Shown: piece after piece, positions 1 to 8,278 of the stretch
Numbering within the stretch: the first letter of the stretch is position 1
How the letters are laid out: the number at the start of each line of letters is the position of its first letter
DNA from: Actinopolyspora saharensis
Lineage (GTDB): Bacteria; Actinomycetota; Actinomycetes; Mycobacteriales; Pseudonocardiaceae
Assembly (NCBI RefSeq): GCF_900100925.1
Contig: NZ_FNKO01000001.1
Span: forward strand, 806,001 to 870,000
DNA: 64,000 bases
Direction: 5' to 3'
Notes under the pieces: model-generated
Told to the model about the DNA's origin: nothing
Databases searched by the model: none
Seen by the model: the letters and a program-made list of their open reading frames with translations, nothing else
Translations under genes and position numbers: made by a program

Positions 1-1260
1 AATCCGGTCATCATTCTCGTGGTGGGATCGTTGTACCTCGGTCTCGCCACCGGCCTCGGGTTCGACACCACCACAACCGCCGTCGCCCAGGGTTTCGGCG
101 ATCTCATGGCGGATGTCGGGTTGATCATCGGGTTCGGTGTTCTGCTCGGGTCGCTGCTGTCGACGACCGGGGCGTTGCAGCGCATAGTGGAGCTCTTCCT
201 CCGCGTGTGCGGGCGCGAGAAGTCCCCCTACGTCCTCGGGCTGACCTCCGGGGTCGTCTTCCCCTCGATCTACTTCGATGTCGCGCTGGTGATGCTGGCG
301 CCGATCGCCCGCTCCGTGGCCGCGCGGACGGGAGTCGGCATTGCCTCGCTCGGGGGATCCCTGGCGATCGGTCTCGAGGCGGGGCTGTTGATGGTCCTGC
401 CCGGTGCCGCGGCGCTGGCCGGTGCCGGGGCGCTCGGCGTGCCGCTCGGCACGATGCTGCTGTTCGGCCTTCCCGTGGCGATCGTGTGCATCGTCGTCGG
501 GATATTCCTGCACAGTGCGCTGATGCGCCGGACGTGGCGGCCGGCCAAGGACGAGAGCACGTTCAACGGCGGCGTGGACGGCATGACCATGGCCGAAGCC
601 GAGCAGCCCCGGCGGAATCTCGTCCTGCCGGTGGTGCTGCTTCCGATCCTGGTGCCGCTCGCCCTGATCGTGACCGGGACCGTCGCGGACACCGCCGGCG
701 TGTCCGGCGGTCCGGTCGCGTTCCTGTCGAACCCGATCGTGGCGCTGCTGATCGGGTTGCTGCTGGCCTGCGGGATCACGGTCTACATGCTGTCCCGGGA
801 CGCCCTGGAGAAGTCCCTGAGCAAGGGGGCGGCCACCAGCGGGACCATCCTGCTGTTCACCGGTGTGGCCGGATCGCTGGGCGAGGTGATCAGCCGCACC
901 GGGATCGGGGACATCATCTCCGGGCTGTTCACGGCCAGTTCGCTGTCCCCGCTGCTGCTGGCGTGGATCGTGGCTGCGCTGCTGCGGCTGGCGCAGGGGT
1001 CCGGCTCGGTCGCCGCGATCACGGCGGCCACGCTGCTCGCCCCCGTGATGGGTGGTTTGGACACCGCAGCCGTGCTCGTGCTGCTGGCGGCCGCCGCCGG
1101 GGCGAGCTTCGGCGGGCACGTCAGCGACAACACCTTCTGGATGTTTCGCACCCTGCTGGGGCTGTCCACGCGGGGAACCTTCCAGGTCTACACCCTGTCC
1201 CAGTCGATCATGTCGGTTGTGGGGCTGGTCGTGGTGCTGGGACTCAGCGTTTTCGCCTGA
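1..1260 (+). CDS. GntP-family gluconate/sugar-acid permease, 5' truncated
   Basis: C-terminal part of a GntP-family proton-coupled permease in the inner membrane. The frame is open to the left edge, so the start lies outside the window; about 419 codons are visible against roughly 440-450 for the family. Hydrophobic segments run throughout, and the family-type stretch GHVSDNTFW is seen near the C-terminus. The stop lies 36 nt before the DhaK-DhaL kinase gene on the same strand, so this is the likely uptake step for the operon that follows. GntP members carry gluconate and related sugar acids or polyol-derived acids; the actual substrate cannot be read from the sequence. Confidence 0.88.
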   Translation, partial: NPVIILVVGSLYLGLATGLGFDTTTTAVAQGFGDLMADVGLIIGFGVLLGSLLSTTGALQRIVELFLRVCGREKSPYVLGLTSGVVFPSIYFDVALVMLAPIARSVAARTGVGIASLGGSLAIGLEAGLLMVLPGAAALAGAGALGVPLGTMLLFGLPVAIVCIVVGIFLHSALMRRTWRPAKDESTFNGGVDGMTMAEAEQPRRNLVLPVVLLPILVPLALIVTGTVADTAGVSGGPVAFLSNPIVALLIGLLLACGITVYMLSRDALEKSLSKGAATSGTILLFTGVAGSLGEVISRTGIGDIISGLFTASSLSPLLLAWIVAALLRLAQGSGSVAAITAATLLAPVMGGLDTAAVLVLLAAAAGASFGGHVSDNTFWMFRTLLGLSTRGTFQVYTLSQSIMSVVGLVVVLGLSVFA

Positions 1261-1296
1261 CTCGACCATGAGTATCCGACGACTCTGTGAGCGGTA

Positions 1297-3003
1297 ATGA
1301 CTTTGCTGTACAACGATCCGGCTCGTTTCACCGACGACGCCCTTCGAGGGTTCTGCGATCTGCACTCGGACCGCGTCCGTGCGGTGACCGGAGGTGTCGT
1401 GCGCGGCACACCGACTCCCGAGGGCAAGGTCGCCGTCGTCATCGGCGGTGGTTCCGGCCACTATCCCGCGTTCACCGGTTTGGTGGGGCCTGGCTTCGCC
1501 GACGGTGCCGTGGCGGGCAACATCTTCACGGCGCCTTCCGCGCAGCAGGTTCACGCAGTGGCCAGAGCAGCGCACTCCGGCGGGGGAGTGCTGTTCGGGT
1601 ACGGCAACTACGCGGGCGATGTCATGAACTTCGGTTCCGCTCAGGAACGACTGCGTGCCGAGGGGATCGACTGCCGGACGATCGTGGTCACCGACGACGT
1701 GGCCTCGAGTGACGACGAGAGTCAGCGGCGCGGTATAGCTGGTGACTTCGCGGTCTTCAAGATCGCCTCGGCAGCAGCCGAGGAAGGACTGGCACTGAGC
1801 GAGGTGGCGGACCTGGCGCGTCGTGCCAACGCACGCACCCGCTCCCTCGGTATCGCCTTCGACGGGTGCACGTTGCCCGGCCAGTCCGAATCCCTGTTCA
1901 CCGTCCCGGCCGGGAAAATGGCTCTGGGATTGGGAATCCACGGTGAACCGGGGATTTCCGAGGTGGACAGCGCGGAGGCGGACAGGGTGGCCGACATCCT
2001 GGTCGAAGGGGTGCTCGCGAAAGCCGCGCACCAGGACTCCTCCCGTGTCGCCGTGCTCTTGAACGGGCTCGGTGCGACCGGGCACGAGGAGTTGTTCGTG
2101 CTGTGGTCGCGGATCGCCACCGGATTGCGCGCAGCCGGGCTGACTCTCGTCGAACCGGAAGTCGGCGAACTCGTGACCAGCCTGGACATGAGCGGTGTCT
2201 CGCTGACGGTGACGTGGCTCGATGAGGACCTCGAGCGGTTGTGGTGTGCTCCGGCCGATGCTCCGGCTTACGGAAAGGCCGGCGGAGCGGTCGCTCGGGC
2301 ACCGGAGACGCGAACACCGGCCGACAGCGCGGAAACCAGTGACGAAGAGCTTCCCGAGGCGAGTCCCGACTCGCGGGAGTGCGCCGCCACGATCGCGGCC
2401 GTGTTCGTCGAGATGCGCGCGGCCGTCGAACGCCACGCGGAGGAACTCGGCCGCATTGACGCGGTCGCCGCCGACGGCGACCACGGCAGGGGGATGTTGA
2501 AGGGCGTCACGGCGGCCGCCCGAGCCGCCACGGCCGCCCGTGAATTCGGTGCCGGAGCGCATTCGGTGCTCGTGCGGGCAGCCGACTCCTGGGAGGCCGA
2601 AGCGGGTGGGACCTCGGGAGCCCTCTGGGGAGCGGGGTTGCGCGCGTTGGCCTCCGCGTTGAGCGATCGGAGGTCCCCGGACGTGGCGGAGATCGTCGCC
2701 GGGATCGAGGGATTCTCCGCCGCGATCGCGGGTCTGGGCCGGGCCGAGGTCGGGGACAAGACGATGGTCGACGCGCTCGTTCCCTTCGTGAGCACTTTCA
2801 GCACCACGCACAGCTGGCGCAGTGCCGCGGAAGTCGCACGAACCTCGGCGGAGCGGACCGCCGAACTCATCGCCGGAACCGGTCGCGCCAAGCACCTGGC
2901 CGAGCGCGGTCGCGGCACCCCGGACGCGGGAGCCGTGTCCTTCGCGCTGCTCGCGGAAACCGTCGCGGAATTCTTGGAACGGAAGGAACACTCACATGGG
3001 TGA
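1297..3003 (+). CDS. DhaK-DhaL fusion ketose kinase (dihydroxyacetone/erythrulose/apulose kinase family)
   Basis: ATP-dependent kinase of the dihydroxyacetone kinase family, 568 aa, with an N-terminal DhaK substrate domain (about 1-330; GGGSGH at 50-55) and a C-terminal DhaL nucleotide domain (about 360-568; Mg-binding DGDHG at 393-397). In classical DhaK a histidine in a CHVPG-like motif binds dihydroxyacetone covalently; here the same place reads CTLPG (191-195), with Thr192 at the histidine position. This suggests a substrate other than dihydroxyacetone, for example erythrulose or apulose, as in kinases found next to RpiB-like isomerases or split transketolases. ATG start at 1297; its 3' end overlaps the rpiB-like gene by 8 nt, so the two are translationally coupled. 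Confidence 0.88.
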   Translation: MTLLYNDPARFTDDALRGFCDLHSDRVRAVTGGVVRGTPTPEGKVAVVIGGGSGHYPAFTGLVGPGFADGAVAGNIFTAPSAQQVHAVARAAHSGGGVLFGYGNYAGDVMNFGSAQERLRAEGIDCRTIVVTDDVASSDDESQRRGIAGDFAVFKIASAAAEEGLALSEVADLARRANARTRSLGIAFDGCTLPGQSESLFTVPAGKMALGLGIHGEPGISEVDSAEADRVADILVEGVLAKAAHQDSSRVAVLLNGLGATGHEELFVLWSRIATGLRAAGLTLVEPEVGELVTSLDMSGVSLTVTWLDEDLERLWCAPADAPAYGKAGGAVARAPETRTPADSAETSDEELPEASPDSRECAATIAAVFVEMRAAVERHAEELGRIDAVAADGDHGRGMLKGVTAAARAATAAREFGAGAHSVLVRAADSWEAEAGGTSGALWGAGLRALASALSDRRSPDVAEIVAGIEGFSAAIAGLGRAEVGDKTMVDALVPFVSTFSTTHSWRSAAEVARTSAERTAELIAGTGRAKHLAERGRGTPDAGAVSFALLAETVAEFLERKEHSHG

Positions 3004-3469
3004 CATGAATCTGTGGCGCATCGTCGTCGGATCCGATGATGCGGGATTGACGTACAAGAACACGTTCAAATCCGATTTCGAGGTGGATTCACGCGTGGAA
3101 TCGGTGGTGGACGTCGGCGTGAACGGAGCTGAGACGACCGCCTACCCACGCATCGCCACCATCGCGGCGGAGATCGTCGCTCGCGGGGAGGCGGATCGAG
3201 CGCTGCTGGTATGCGGTACCGGTCTGGGCGTGGCCATCAGCGCCAACAAGGTTTCCGGCGTGCGCGCCGCGACGGCGCACGACAGCTTCTCGGTGGAGCG
3301 CTCGGTGCTGAGCAACAACGCCCAGGTGCTCACCTTCGGGCAGCGCGTGATCGGTCTGGAACTGGCCCGTCGACTGGCCTCGGAATGGCTCGACTACCGG
3401 TTCGATCCGCAATCGAGTTCGGCGGAGAAGGTTCACATGATCTCGGTCTACGAGAAGTCCGACCGGTGA
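2996..3469 (+). CDS. rpiB: RpiB/LacAB-family sugar-phosphate isomerase
   Basis: Sugar-phosphate aldose-ketose isomerase of the RpiB family, 157 aa, the usual size. The active-site signature CGTGLG with Cys73 and the following SANK...GVRAA block are present; the N-terminal family motif GSDHAG reads GSDDAG (12-17), so the normal histidine is an aspartate. Start chosen at ATG 2996 because GGAAGG at 2981-2986 is correctly spaced; a second ATG at 3005 is possible. The gene overlaps the kinase stop by 8 nt. In tetritol catabolism, RpiB-like enzymes (EryI, DerI) isomerise four-carbon ketose phosphates made by DhaK-type kinases, which would fit this pairing. Confidence 0.88.
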   Translation: MGDMNLWRIVVGSDDAGLTYKNTFKSDFEVDSRVESVVDVGVNGAETTAYPRIATIAAEIVARGEADRALLVCGTGLGVAISANKVSGVRAATAHDSFSVERSVLSNNAQVLTFGQRVIGLELARRLASEWLDYRFDPQSSSAEKVHMISVYEKSDR

Positions 3470-3514
3470 GCGTGACCACCTCTCGAGAAAAACACCGGTG
3501 AAGGAGGAGGGGAA

Positions 3515-4381
3515 ATGTCGTACGCACCGAACGAAGCCGAGGACGCGGTGGACGCGCGGAAGTCGGAGATCGCCGCGTTCGCGCATCGCATGCGTCATCA
3601 CGTCATCGACATGGGCGAGGCCCAGGGGCAGGGCTACGTCGGGCAGGCGCTGGGGGTCAGCGACATCCTGGCCACCGTGTACCGGGATCGGCTGCGGTTC
3701 CGGCCCGAGCAGCCGCAGTGGCCGGAGCGGGATCGCTTCCTGCTGTCCATCGGGCACTACGCCATCGCGCTGTACGCCGCGCTGGCCGAGGCCGGGATCC
3801 TCGACGTCGAGGAGCTGGACACGTACGCCACCGACGGCAGCAGGCTGCCCATGTCCGCCATGGCCACCTACACCCCCGGCATGGAGATCTCCGGTGGTTC
3901 GCTCGGCCACGGCATGCCGCTGGCCGTGGGGATGGGCCTGGGGCTGCGCAGGCGGGGAAGCCGGGCCCTGGTGTACAACTTCCTGTCCGACGGTGAGCTC
4001 AACGAAGGCGCGACCTGGGAAGCGGCGATGAGCGCCGCCCACTACGAGCTCGACAACCTCGTCGCGGTGGCAGATCTCAACGCGTTGCAGGCCGACGGCG
4101 CCACCGACTCGGTGCTGCGGGCCGATCCGCTCGTCGACAAGTGGGAGTCGTTCGGCTGGCGGGCCGTTCGCGTCGACGGCAACGATCTGTCCCAACTGCT
4201 GCGCGGTTTCGAGGAGCTGGATCGGGACGAGTCGGGCAGGCCGCGGATCCTGCTGTGCGACACGACAGTCGGGAAAGGCGTCCCGCTGCTCGAGAACAGG
4301 GAAAAAGCACACTTCATGCGCGTCGACGAGCACGAGTGGCAGATCGCTCGTGAGCAGCTGGAGGGAAGTGTCGAATCATGA
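3515..4381 (+). CDS. Split transketolase, N-terminal (TPP-binding) subunit
   Basis: N-terminal half of transketolase as a separate 288 aa protein; with the next gene it forms the thiamine-diphosphate enzyme that moves two-carbon units between sugar phosphates. The TPP/Mg motif is visible as LSDGELNEG followed about 25 residues later by the conserved Asn of LNALQADG; GHGMPLAVGMGLGLR precedes it. AAGGAGG at 3500-3507 sits at good distance from ATG 3515. The stop overlaps the next start as ATGA. Split transketolases beside DhaK-type kinases include apulose-4-phosphate transketolase (AptA/AptB) of apiose catabolism, a plausible but unproved role here. Confidence 0.9.
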   Translation: MSYAPNEAEDAVDARKSEIAAFAHRMRHHVIDMGEAQGQGYVGQALGVSDILATVYRDRLRFRPEQPQWPERDRFLLSIGHYAIALYAALAEAGILDVEELDTYATDGSRLPMSAMATYTPGMEISGGSLGHGMPLAVGMGLGLRRRGSRALVYNFLSDGELNEGATWEAAMSAAHYELDNLVAVADLNALQADGATDSVLRADPLVDKWESFGWRAVRVDGNDLSQLLRGFEELDRDESGRPRILLCDTTVGKGVPLLENREKAHFMRVDEHEWQIAREQLEGSVES

Positions 4382-5358
4382 CGAAGCGCCTCACGACCTC
4401 GGCGATGATCGCTTCCTTCGCCGATGCGGACCAGCCCACGAGTCCGGCTCCGTTCGGGCACGCGCTGGCGAGCGTTGCCGGGGAGAACGAGGAGGTCGTC
4501 GGCATGACCGCCGACCTCGGCAAGTACACCGACATGCACGTCTTCGCCGAGAAGTTCCCGGATCGGTACTACCAGATGGGCATGGCCGAGCAGTTGCTGT
4601 TCGGCGCGGCCGCGGGCATGGCCGAGGTCGGCTACGTGCCGTTCGCGGCGACGTACTCGGTCTTCGCCACCCGGCGGGCCTATGACGCGCTGTGCCTGGA
4701 CATCGCCGAGCCCGGGCACAACGTCAACATCGTCGGTGGCCTTCCGGGGCTGACCACGGGATACGGGCCCAGCCACCAGGCCACGGAGGACGTCGCGATT
4801 CTGCGCGCGATGCCCGGACTGACCATCGTGGACCCGTGCGACTCGGTCGACATCGAGCAGGCCGTCCCGGCGATGGCCGCCGATCCGGGGCCCACGTACT
4901 TGCGGCTGCTGCGCGGCAAGGTCCCCACCGTGCTCGACGAGTACGACTACCGGTTCGAGCTGGGCAAGGCCAAGCGGCTGCGTGACGGTAGGGACGCGGT
5001 GCTGGTCAGCAGCGGGTTGATGACGATGCGGGCGCTCCGGGCCGCCGAGCAGCTCAGCGAGCACAACGTGGACGTCGCGGTGGTGCACTGCCCGACGATC
5101 AAACCGCTCGACGAGGCGACGCTGCTGCACGAGGCCGACTCCGATCGACTGCTGGTCACTTTGGAGAACCATTCGGTGGTCGGGGGGCTCGCCGAGTCGG
5201 TGGCCAGCGCGCTGGTCAGGAACAACGCGGCCAGGGGGCTGCTGCCGATCGGGCTGCCGGACGAGTTCCTCGAGGCCGGTGCGCTGCCGACGCTGCACGA
5301 GCGTTACGGCTTGTCGACGGATCAGGTCGTGCGCCGTGTGCTCGACGGGCTGGGCTAG
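4378..5358 (+). CDS. Split transketolase, C-terminal (pyrimidine-binding) subunit
   Basis: C-terminal half of transketolase, 326 aa, pairing with the preceding subunit through a 4-nt ATGA overlap. The catalytic-glutamate context GMAEQLLFGAAAGMA is clear, followed by the transketolase C-terminal domain (about 195-320). It is the last gene of the GntP-kinase-isomerase-transketolase operon; an inverted repeat that could end transcription lies 43 nt after the stop. The operon would phosphorylate a ketose, isomerise it and feed the product into the pentose phosphate pool. Confidence 0.9.
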   Translation: MTKRLTTSAMIASFADADQPTSPAPFGHALASVAGENEEVVGMTADLGKYTDMHVFAEKFPDRYYQMGMAEQLLFGAAAGMAEVGYVPFAATYSVFATRRAYDALCLDIAEPGHNVNIVGGLPGLTTGYGPSHQATEDVAILRAMPGLTIVDPCDSVDIEQAVPAMAADPGPTYLRLLRGKVPTVLDEYDYRFELGKAKRLRDGRDAVLVSSGLMTMRALRAAEQLSEHNVDVAVVHCPTIKPLDEATLLHEADSDRLLVTLENHSVVGGLAESVASALVRNNAARGLLPIGLPDEFLEAGALPTLHERYGLSTDQVVRRVLDGLG

Positions 5359-5834
5359 CTCGGCTGGTTCGGCTGGCTCGGAGAGGGCGACGGTTGCTCC
5401 GCTCGGCCCGTGGTCGTTCGGCCGCGGGCCGAGCCCGTCCCGCCGGGCCACGACTCCGGTGATCCCGGCGGTGAGGCCGAGGCGGCACGCGGGCGGCCCG
5501 CTGGTGCGGTCGGACCCGTGTGCAGGGGCGTCTCGGGGTGGGCGTGTTCTCGGGGAGCATCGCCGTCCGGCGAGTGGACGAGGTGATCCACGAAGCCGCC
5601 TGCGATGGGCGCCGACGTGTTCGCCGGACGGTCGACCCGGACCGTGCGTGCACGCCTGTCAACGCTTCCCGAAGCCGGGGCACTCGCAGCGAGAGTCCGC
5701 GGGAGATTCCGTTCAGTAACCACCCGGTGCAGGGGAGGACGGGAGACACCGATGAGGCGCCGTGGTGATTCGCGCCGCGGATCTCGGGGTAGTCCCACGG
5801 TGGGGAAACGAAACCGAAACAGTCAGGAGCGATG
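5359..5834. other. Intergenic region, 476 nt
   Basis: No convincing gene: open frames here are short, low in complexity and overlap in several frames. It holds a probable terminator hairpin at 5402-5433 and, at its right end, the AGGAG ribosome site of the following AhpD-like gene. A promoter for that gene should lie in 5650-5800, but I see no clear -35/-10 pair. Confidence 0.5.
5402..5433 (+). terminator. Hairpin after the split transketolase operon
   Basis: Perfect 9-bp inverted repeat (CTCGGCCCG at 5402-5410, CGGGCCGAG at 5425-5433) with a 14-nt loop, 43 nt after the transketolase stop. GC-only stem without a T-tract, as is common in actinomycetes. Confidence 0.5.
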
Positions 5835-6383
5835 ATGTCGCGGATTCCCGTGTACTCGGTCGACAACGCGCCGCAGGAAGTGCGTGACCAGCTGGAGGCC
5901 CTGCGCGCGCAGTTCGGCAAGGTCCTCAACATCCACGGGGAAATGGCCCACTCGCCCGTGGTCCTGGCCGCCTACAGCGGGATCCAGGACGCGATCGCCC
6001 GGCACGGCACCTTCGATCAGGCGACGCAGGAAGCGATCGCGCTGGCCGTCGGCAACACCAACGACTGCGACTACTGCCAGTCCGCGCACACCCAGGGAGC
6101 GCTCGCCGCGGGCTGGTCCGAAAAGGACACCGTGGCGATCCGCGACGGGGGCATCGACGCGAATCCGAAGCTGACCGTCCTGTTGGACGTGGCCCGCGCC
6201 ATCGCGCGTGACGGGGGAGAGGTCGACGAGCGAACGTGGTCTCGAGCCCGCGAGGCCGGGTGGAGCGATGTCGAGCTGACCGAGCTTTTCACACACGTGA
6301 TCGTCAACGTCTTCACGAACTACTTCAACCATTTCGTCCACACCGATCTGGACCTGCCCGCTGCCTCCGGCCTGGGTGGGTGA
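5835..6383 (+). CDS. Carboxymuconolactone decarboxylase/AhpD-like protein
   Basis: AhpD-like alpha-helical protein of about 182 aa. The redox signature CDYCQSAH (CxxC plus His) lies in the middle of the sequence and is typical of AhpD-type peroxidases rather than of true carboxymuconolactone decarboxylases. Two ATGs overlap at 5832 and 5835; I prefer 5835 because AGGAG at 5825-5829 is then 5 nt away. The gene stands alone, convergent with the flavoprotein gene, with a shared hairpin in between. Physiological substrate unknown; peroxide or organic-peroxide reduction is the family-based guess. Confidence 0.82.
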   Translation: MSRIPVYSVDNAPQEVRDQLEALRAQFGKVLNIHGEMAHSPVVLAAYSGIQDAIARHGTFDQATQEAIALAVGNTNDCDYCQSAHTQGALAAGWSEKDTVAIRDGGIDANPKLTVLLDVARAIARDGGEVDERTWSRAREAGWSDVELTELFTHVIVNVFTNYFNHFVHTDLDLPAASGLGG

Positions 6384-6424
6384 GCGTTTCGGTTCGGCGG
6401 GAAGGACGCGATTTGAACGAGGTG

Positions 6425-6458
6425 GGGTGATCCCGTCTTCCGACAGGCGGGAGCACCC
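6425..6458. terminator. Hairpin between convergent AhpD-like and flavoprotein genes
   Basis: Imperfect inverted repeat with 11-nt arms (6425-6435 and 6448-6458), one mismatch, 12-nt loop, lying between two convergent stops at 6383 and 6505, so it may serve both strands. Confidence 0.5.
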
Positions 6459-6504
6459 GCTCACGAGCAGGCGGAAAGTTTCGACAACGCGGTGAGTGTG
6501 GACA

Positions 6505-7839
6505 TCATCGACTGGTGCTCTCCTCGGCCGGGGGTGCGGACGTGCTCTCGGGGGGTCGTGGTGGGGCGTGCTCGGTCGCCGGCCGCTCCGCCGGTGCTGC
6601 GGCTCCTCCGTGCTTCCGGCGCCGGTGGATGGTCTTGGCCACGGCGCGGGCTTCCAGCCCGGCGTAGCGCAGATGTCCGCTGGGGTGGTTGGTGAAGCCG
6701 ATGAAGTACAGGTCCGGCGCTTGGGGGCTGGTGCGGGACCCGCGCACGGTGGGCAATCCGCGCGGGCTGAGCAGGGGCGTGGGCCCCAGCAGTTTCTCGA
6801 GGTCGGTGGTGTAGCCGGTGGCGGCGATGATGCTGTCGGGCTGGATGCTGCTCCGGTCGGTCAGCTGGACCCGCGGGCCGTCGATCGCGGCGACGGTGGG
6901 CACCGGCTGCACCCTGCCCCGCCGGATCTCGTCGACGAGGCCGCGGTCGTGCACCGGGTTGAGCTCGTCGCGCCGGGCTCGGGTGTAGAGCCCCTCGTCG
7001 GGGCGGGACAGCCCGCGGGAGCTCAGGTCCGGCAGGCAGAGGCGTTCGAAGGTGGTGGTGAGCAGGTCCGCCGCCGGTGTGGGGAGCTTGTCCACGAGGA
7101 CGCCCATCCGCTGCCAGCGATCGGCCGCGGGCGGGATGATGTTCGGCGGCGTTCGGACGGACCACCAGACGCGGTGGGCGCCGTTGCGAGCCAGGGCGAC
7201 CGCGATTTCGGCGCCGCTGTTGCCCGCTCCCACGACCAGGACCGAGTGGCCGCCGTAGGGAGTGGGGTTCTGGTAGCGGGCCGAGTGCACCAGGGAGCCG
7301 GGGAACGTCTCCGTGCCGGGCCAGTCGGGCAGGTGCGGGGTGCGGTTGAGTCCGGTGGCGATGACGACCGCGGAGGCGGCCAGCGGCCCCTCGGGGATGT
7401 CCAGCTGCCAGCCGGGACCGGTGCGGCGGAGCTGCTCGACCGGGGAGTTCACCCGGATGTCGAGCGCGTTGCGGTGGGCGTACTCCTCCAGGTAGCGGAC
7501 CATGTCGTCGCGCGCGACCCAGCGCCCGTAGGACCGGGGGATCGGCATGCCGGGCAGGTTGGACAGTTCGCGCGCGGTGTGCAGCCGTAAGTGGTCGTAC
7601 TGGTATCGCCAGCCGGCCGCGAGGTGCGCGGAGCTCTCGAGGATCGTCGCGCGCACTCCTCGCCGTCCGAGCTCGGCCGCTGCCGCCAGGCCGCTGGGGC
7701 CTGCGCCGATGATCGCTACGGGGAGCGCGGTGTCCGTGCGGTCCTGGTTCAACCTTGTCTCCGGAAGGTGGGGGAACGGGTCGCGGCCGACCGGGGTGTT
7801 TCCGCCGCCGCGCTCGGTGCTCTCGGCGCGCACGGACAC
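6505..7839 (-). CDS. Flavin-containing monooxygenase-like protein (CzcO/YUC type)
   Basis: FAD- and NADPH-dependent oxidoreductase, about 444 aa, with two Rossmann motifs: the FAD motif GAGPSGLAAA about 45 residues from the start and the NAD(P) motif GAGNSGAEIA in the middle of the chain. The segment between them and the late ATGY motif (IIAATGYTTDLE) match class B flavoprotein monooxygenases. The first FAD motif lies unusually far in, so the GTG start at 7839 may be too early; no good ribosome site was found. Monocistronic. Substrate unknown. Confidence 0.8.
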   Translation of the reverse strand: MSVRAESTERGGGNTPVGRDPFPHLPETRLNQDRTDTALPVAIIGAGPSGLAAAAELGRRGVRATILESSAHLAAGWRYQYDHLRLHTARELSNLPGMPIPRSYGRWVARDDMVRYLEEYAHRNALDIRVNSPVEQLRRTGPGWQLDIPEGPLAASAVVIATGLNRTPHLPDWPGTETFPGSLVHSARYQNPTPYGGHSVLVVGAGNSGAEIAVALARNGAHRVWWSVRTPPNIIPPAADRWQRMGVLVDKLPTPAADLLTTTFERLCLPDLSSRGLSRPDEGLYTRARRDELNPVHDRGLVDEIRRGRVQPVPTVAAIDGPRVQLTDRSSIQPDSIIAATGYTTDLEKLLGPTPLLSPRGLPTVRGSRTSPQAPDLYFIGFTNHPSGHLRYAGLEARAVAKTIHRRRKHGGAAAPAERPATEHAPPRPPESTSAPPAEESTSR

Positions 7840-8172
7840 CGCCGCCGTGGCGTGCGGCGGTGGTGTCAGCGATGTGCTCTTCGCAGGGCAGCCCGGAGGG
7901 CCCGGCAGGCACCGAGCGGTGGGGAGGTGAGCGGTCGGTTCGCCGGGTGCATGTCACCGACCTCGGTCGGCGCCGTGCGGCCGGCGCGGTCTGCCGAGCG
8001 TGCCCATCGGAAAAGTGCACCACCCTCGCTGCGCGTCTGACCGGTCGGGCTGCGGGCGCCGTGGCCGTTGACGGTGCTGTCGAGTCCTCAGGAGAGCACA
8101 CGGATGGGCGCGCCGGGTAGCACCCGAAAGAGGATCATGACGACCTCGTTCGTGCACGAGGCGTGATCAATC

Positions 8173-8188
8173 GGGGGGGGGGGGGGGG
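8173..8188. repeat. G16 homopolymer tract
   Basis: Sixteen consecutive G residues on the plus strand, followed by further G-rich sequence. It lies outside coding sequence, downstream of the symporter operon and upstream of the flavoprotein gene. Such a tract may be length-variable, or its exact length may be a sequencing artefact. Confidence 0.85.
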
Positions 8189-8213
8189 CGGAGGCGAGGG
8201 GGGCTCATGCGGA

Positions 8214-8244
8214 GACCGCGGGGCCCGGAGCGAGCCCCGCGGTC
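8214..8244 (-). terminator. Terminator of the uxaC-symporter operon
   Basis: Perfect 11-bp inverted repeat (8214-8224 and 8234-8244) with a 9-nt loop, 34 nt after the symporter stop on the minus strand. Confidence 0.7.
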
Positions 8245-8278
8245 GACGAGGTGGCCGCTGTCGTGCGGCCGGTGTTGG

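Larger units (their letters stand above)
7840..8278. other. Intergenic region with a 16-G homopolymer
   Basis: Between the flavoprotein start and the stop of the symporter gene, both on the minus strand. It holds a run of 16 consecutive G (8173-8188) and a strong hairpin at 8214-8244 after the symporter gene. No gene is supported; long open frames in this stretch are compositional. The promoter of the flavoprotein gene must lie in 7840-8170, but I see no clear elements. Confidence 0.5.

Noticed and set aside
5216..5932. Minus-strand frame spanning the gap after the transketolase
   Set aside because: Covers the transketolase 3' end and the AhpD start antisense; no motif.
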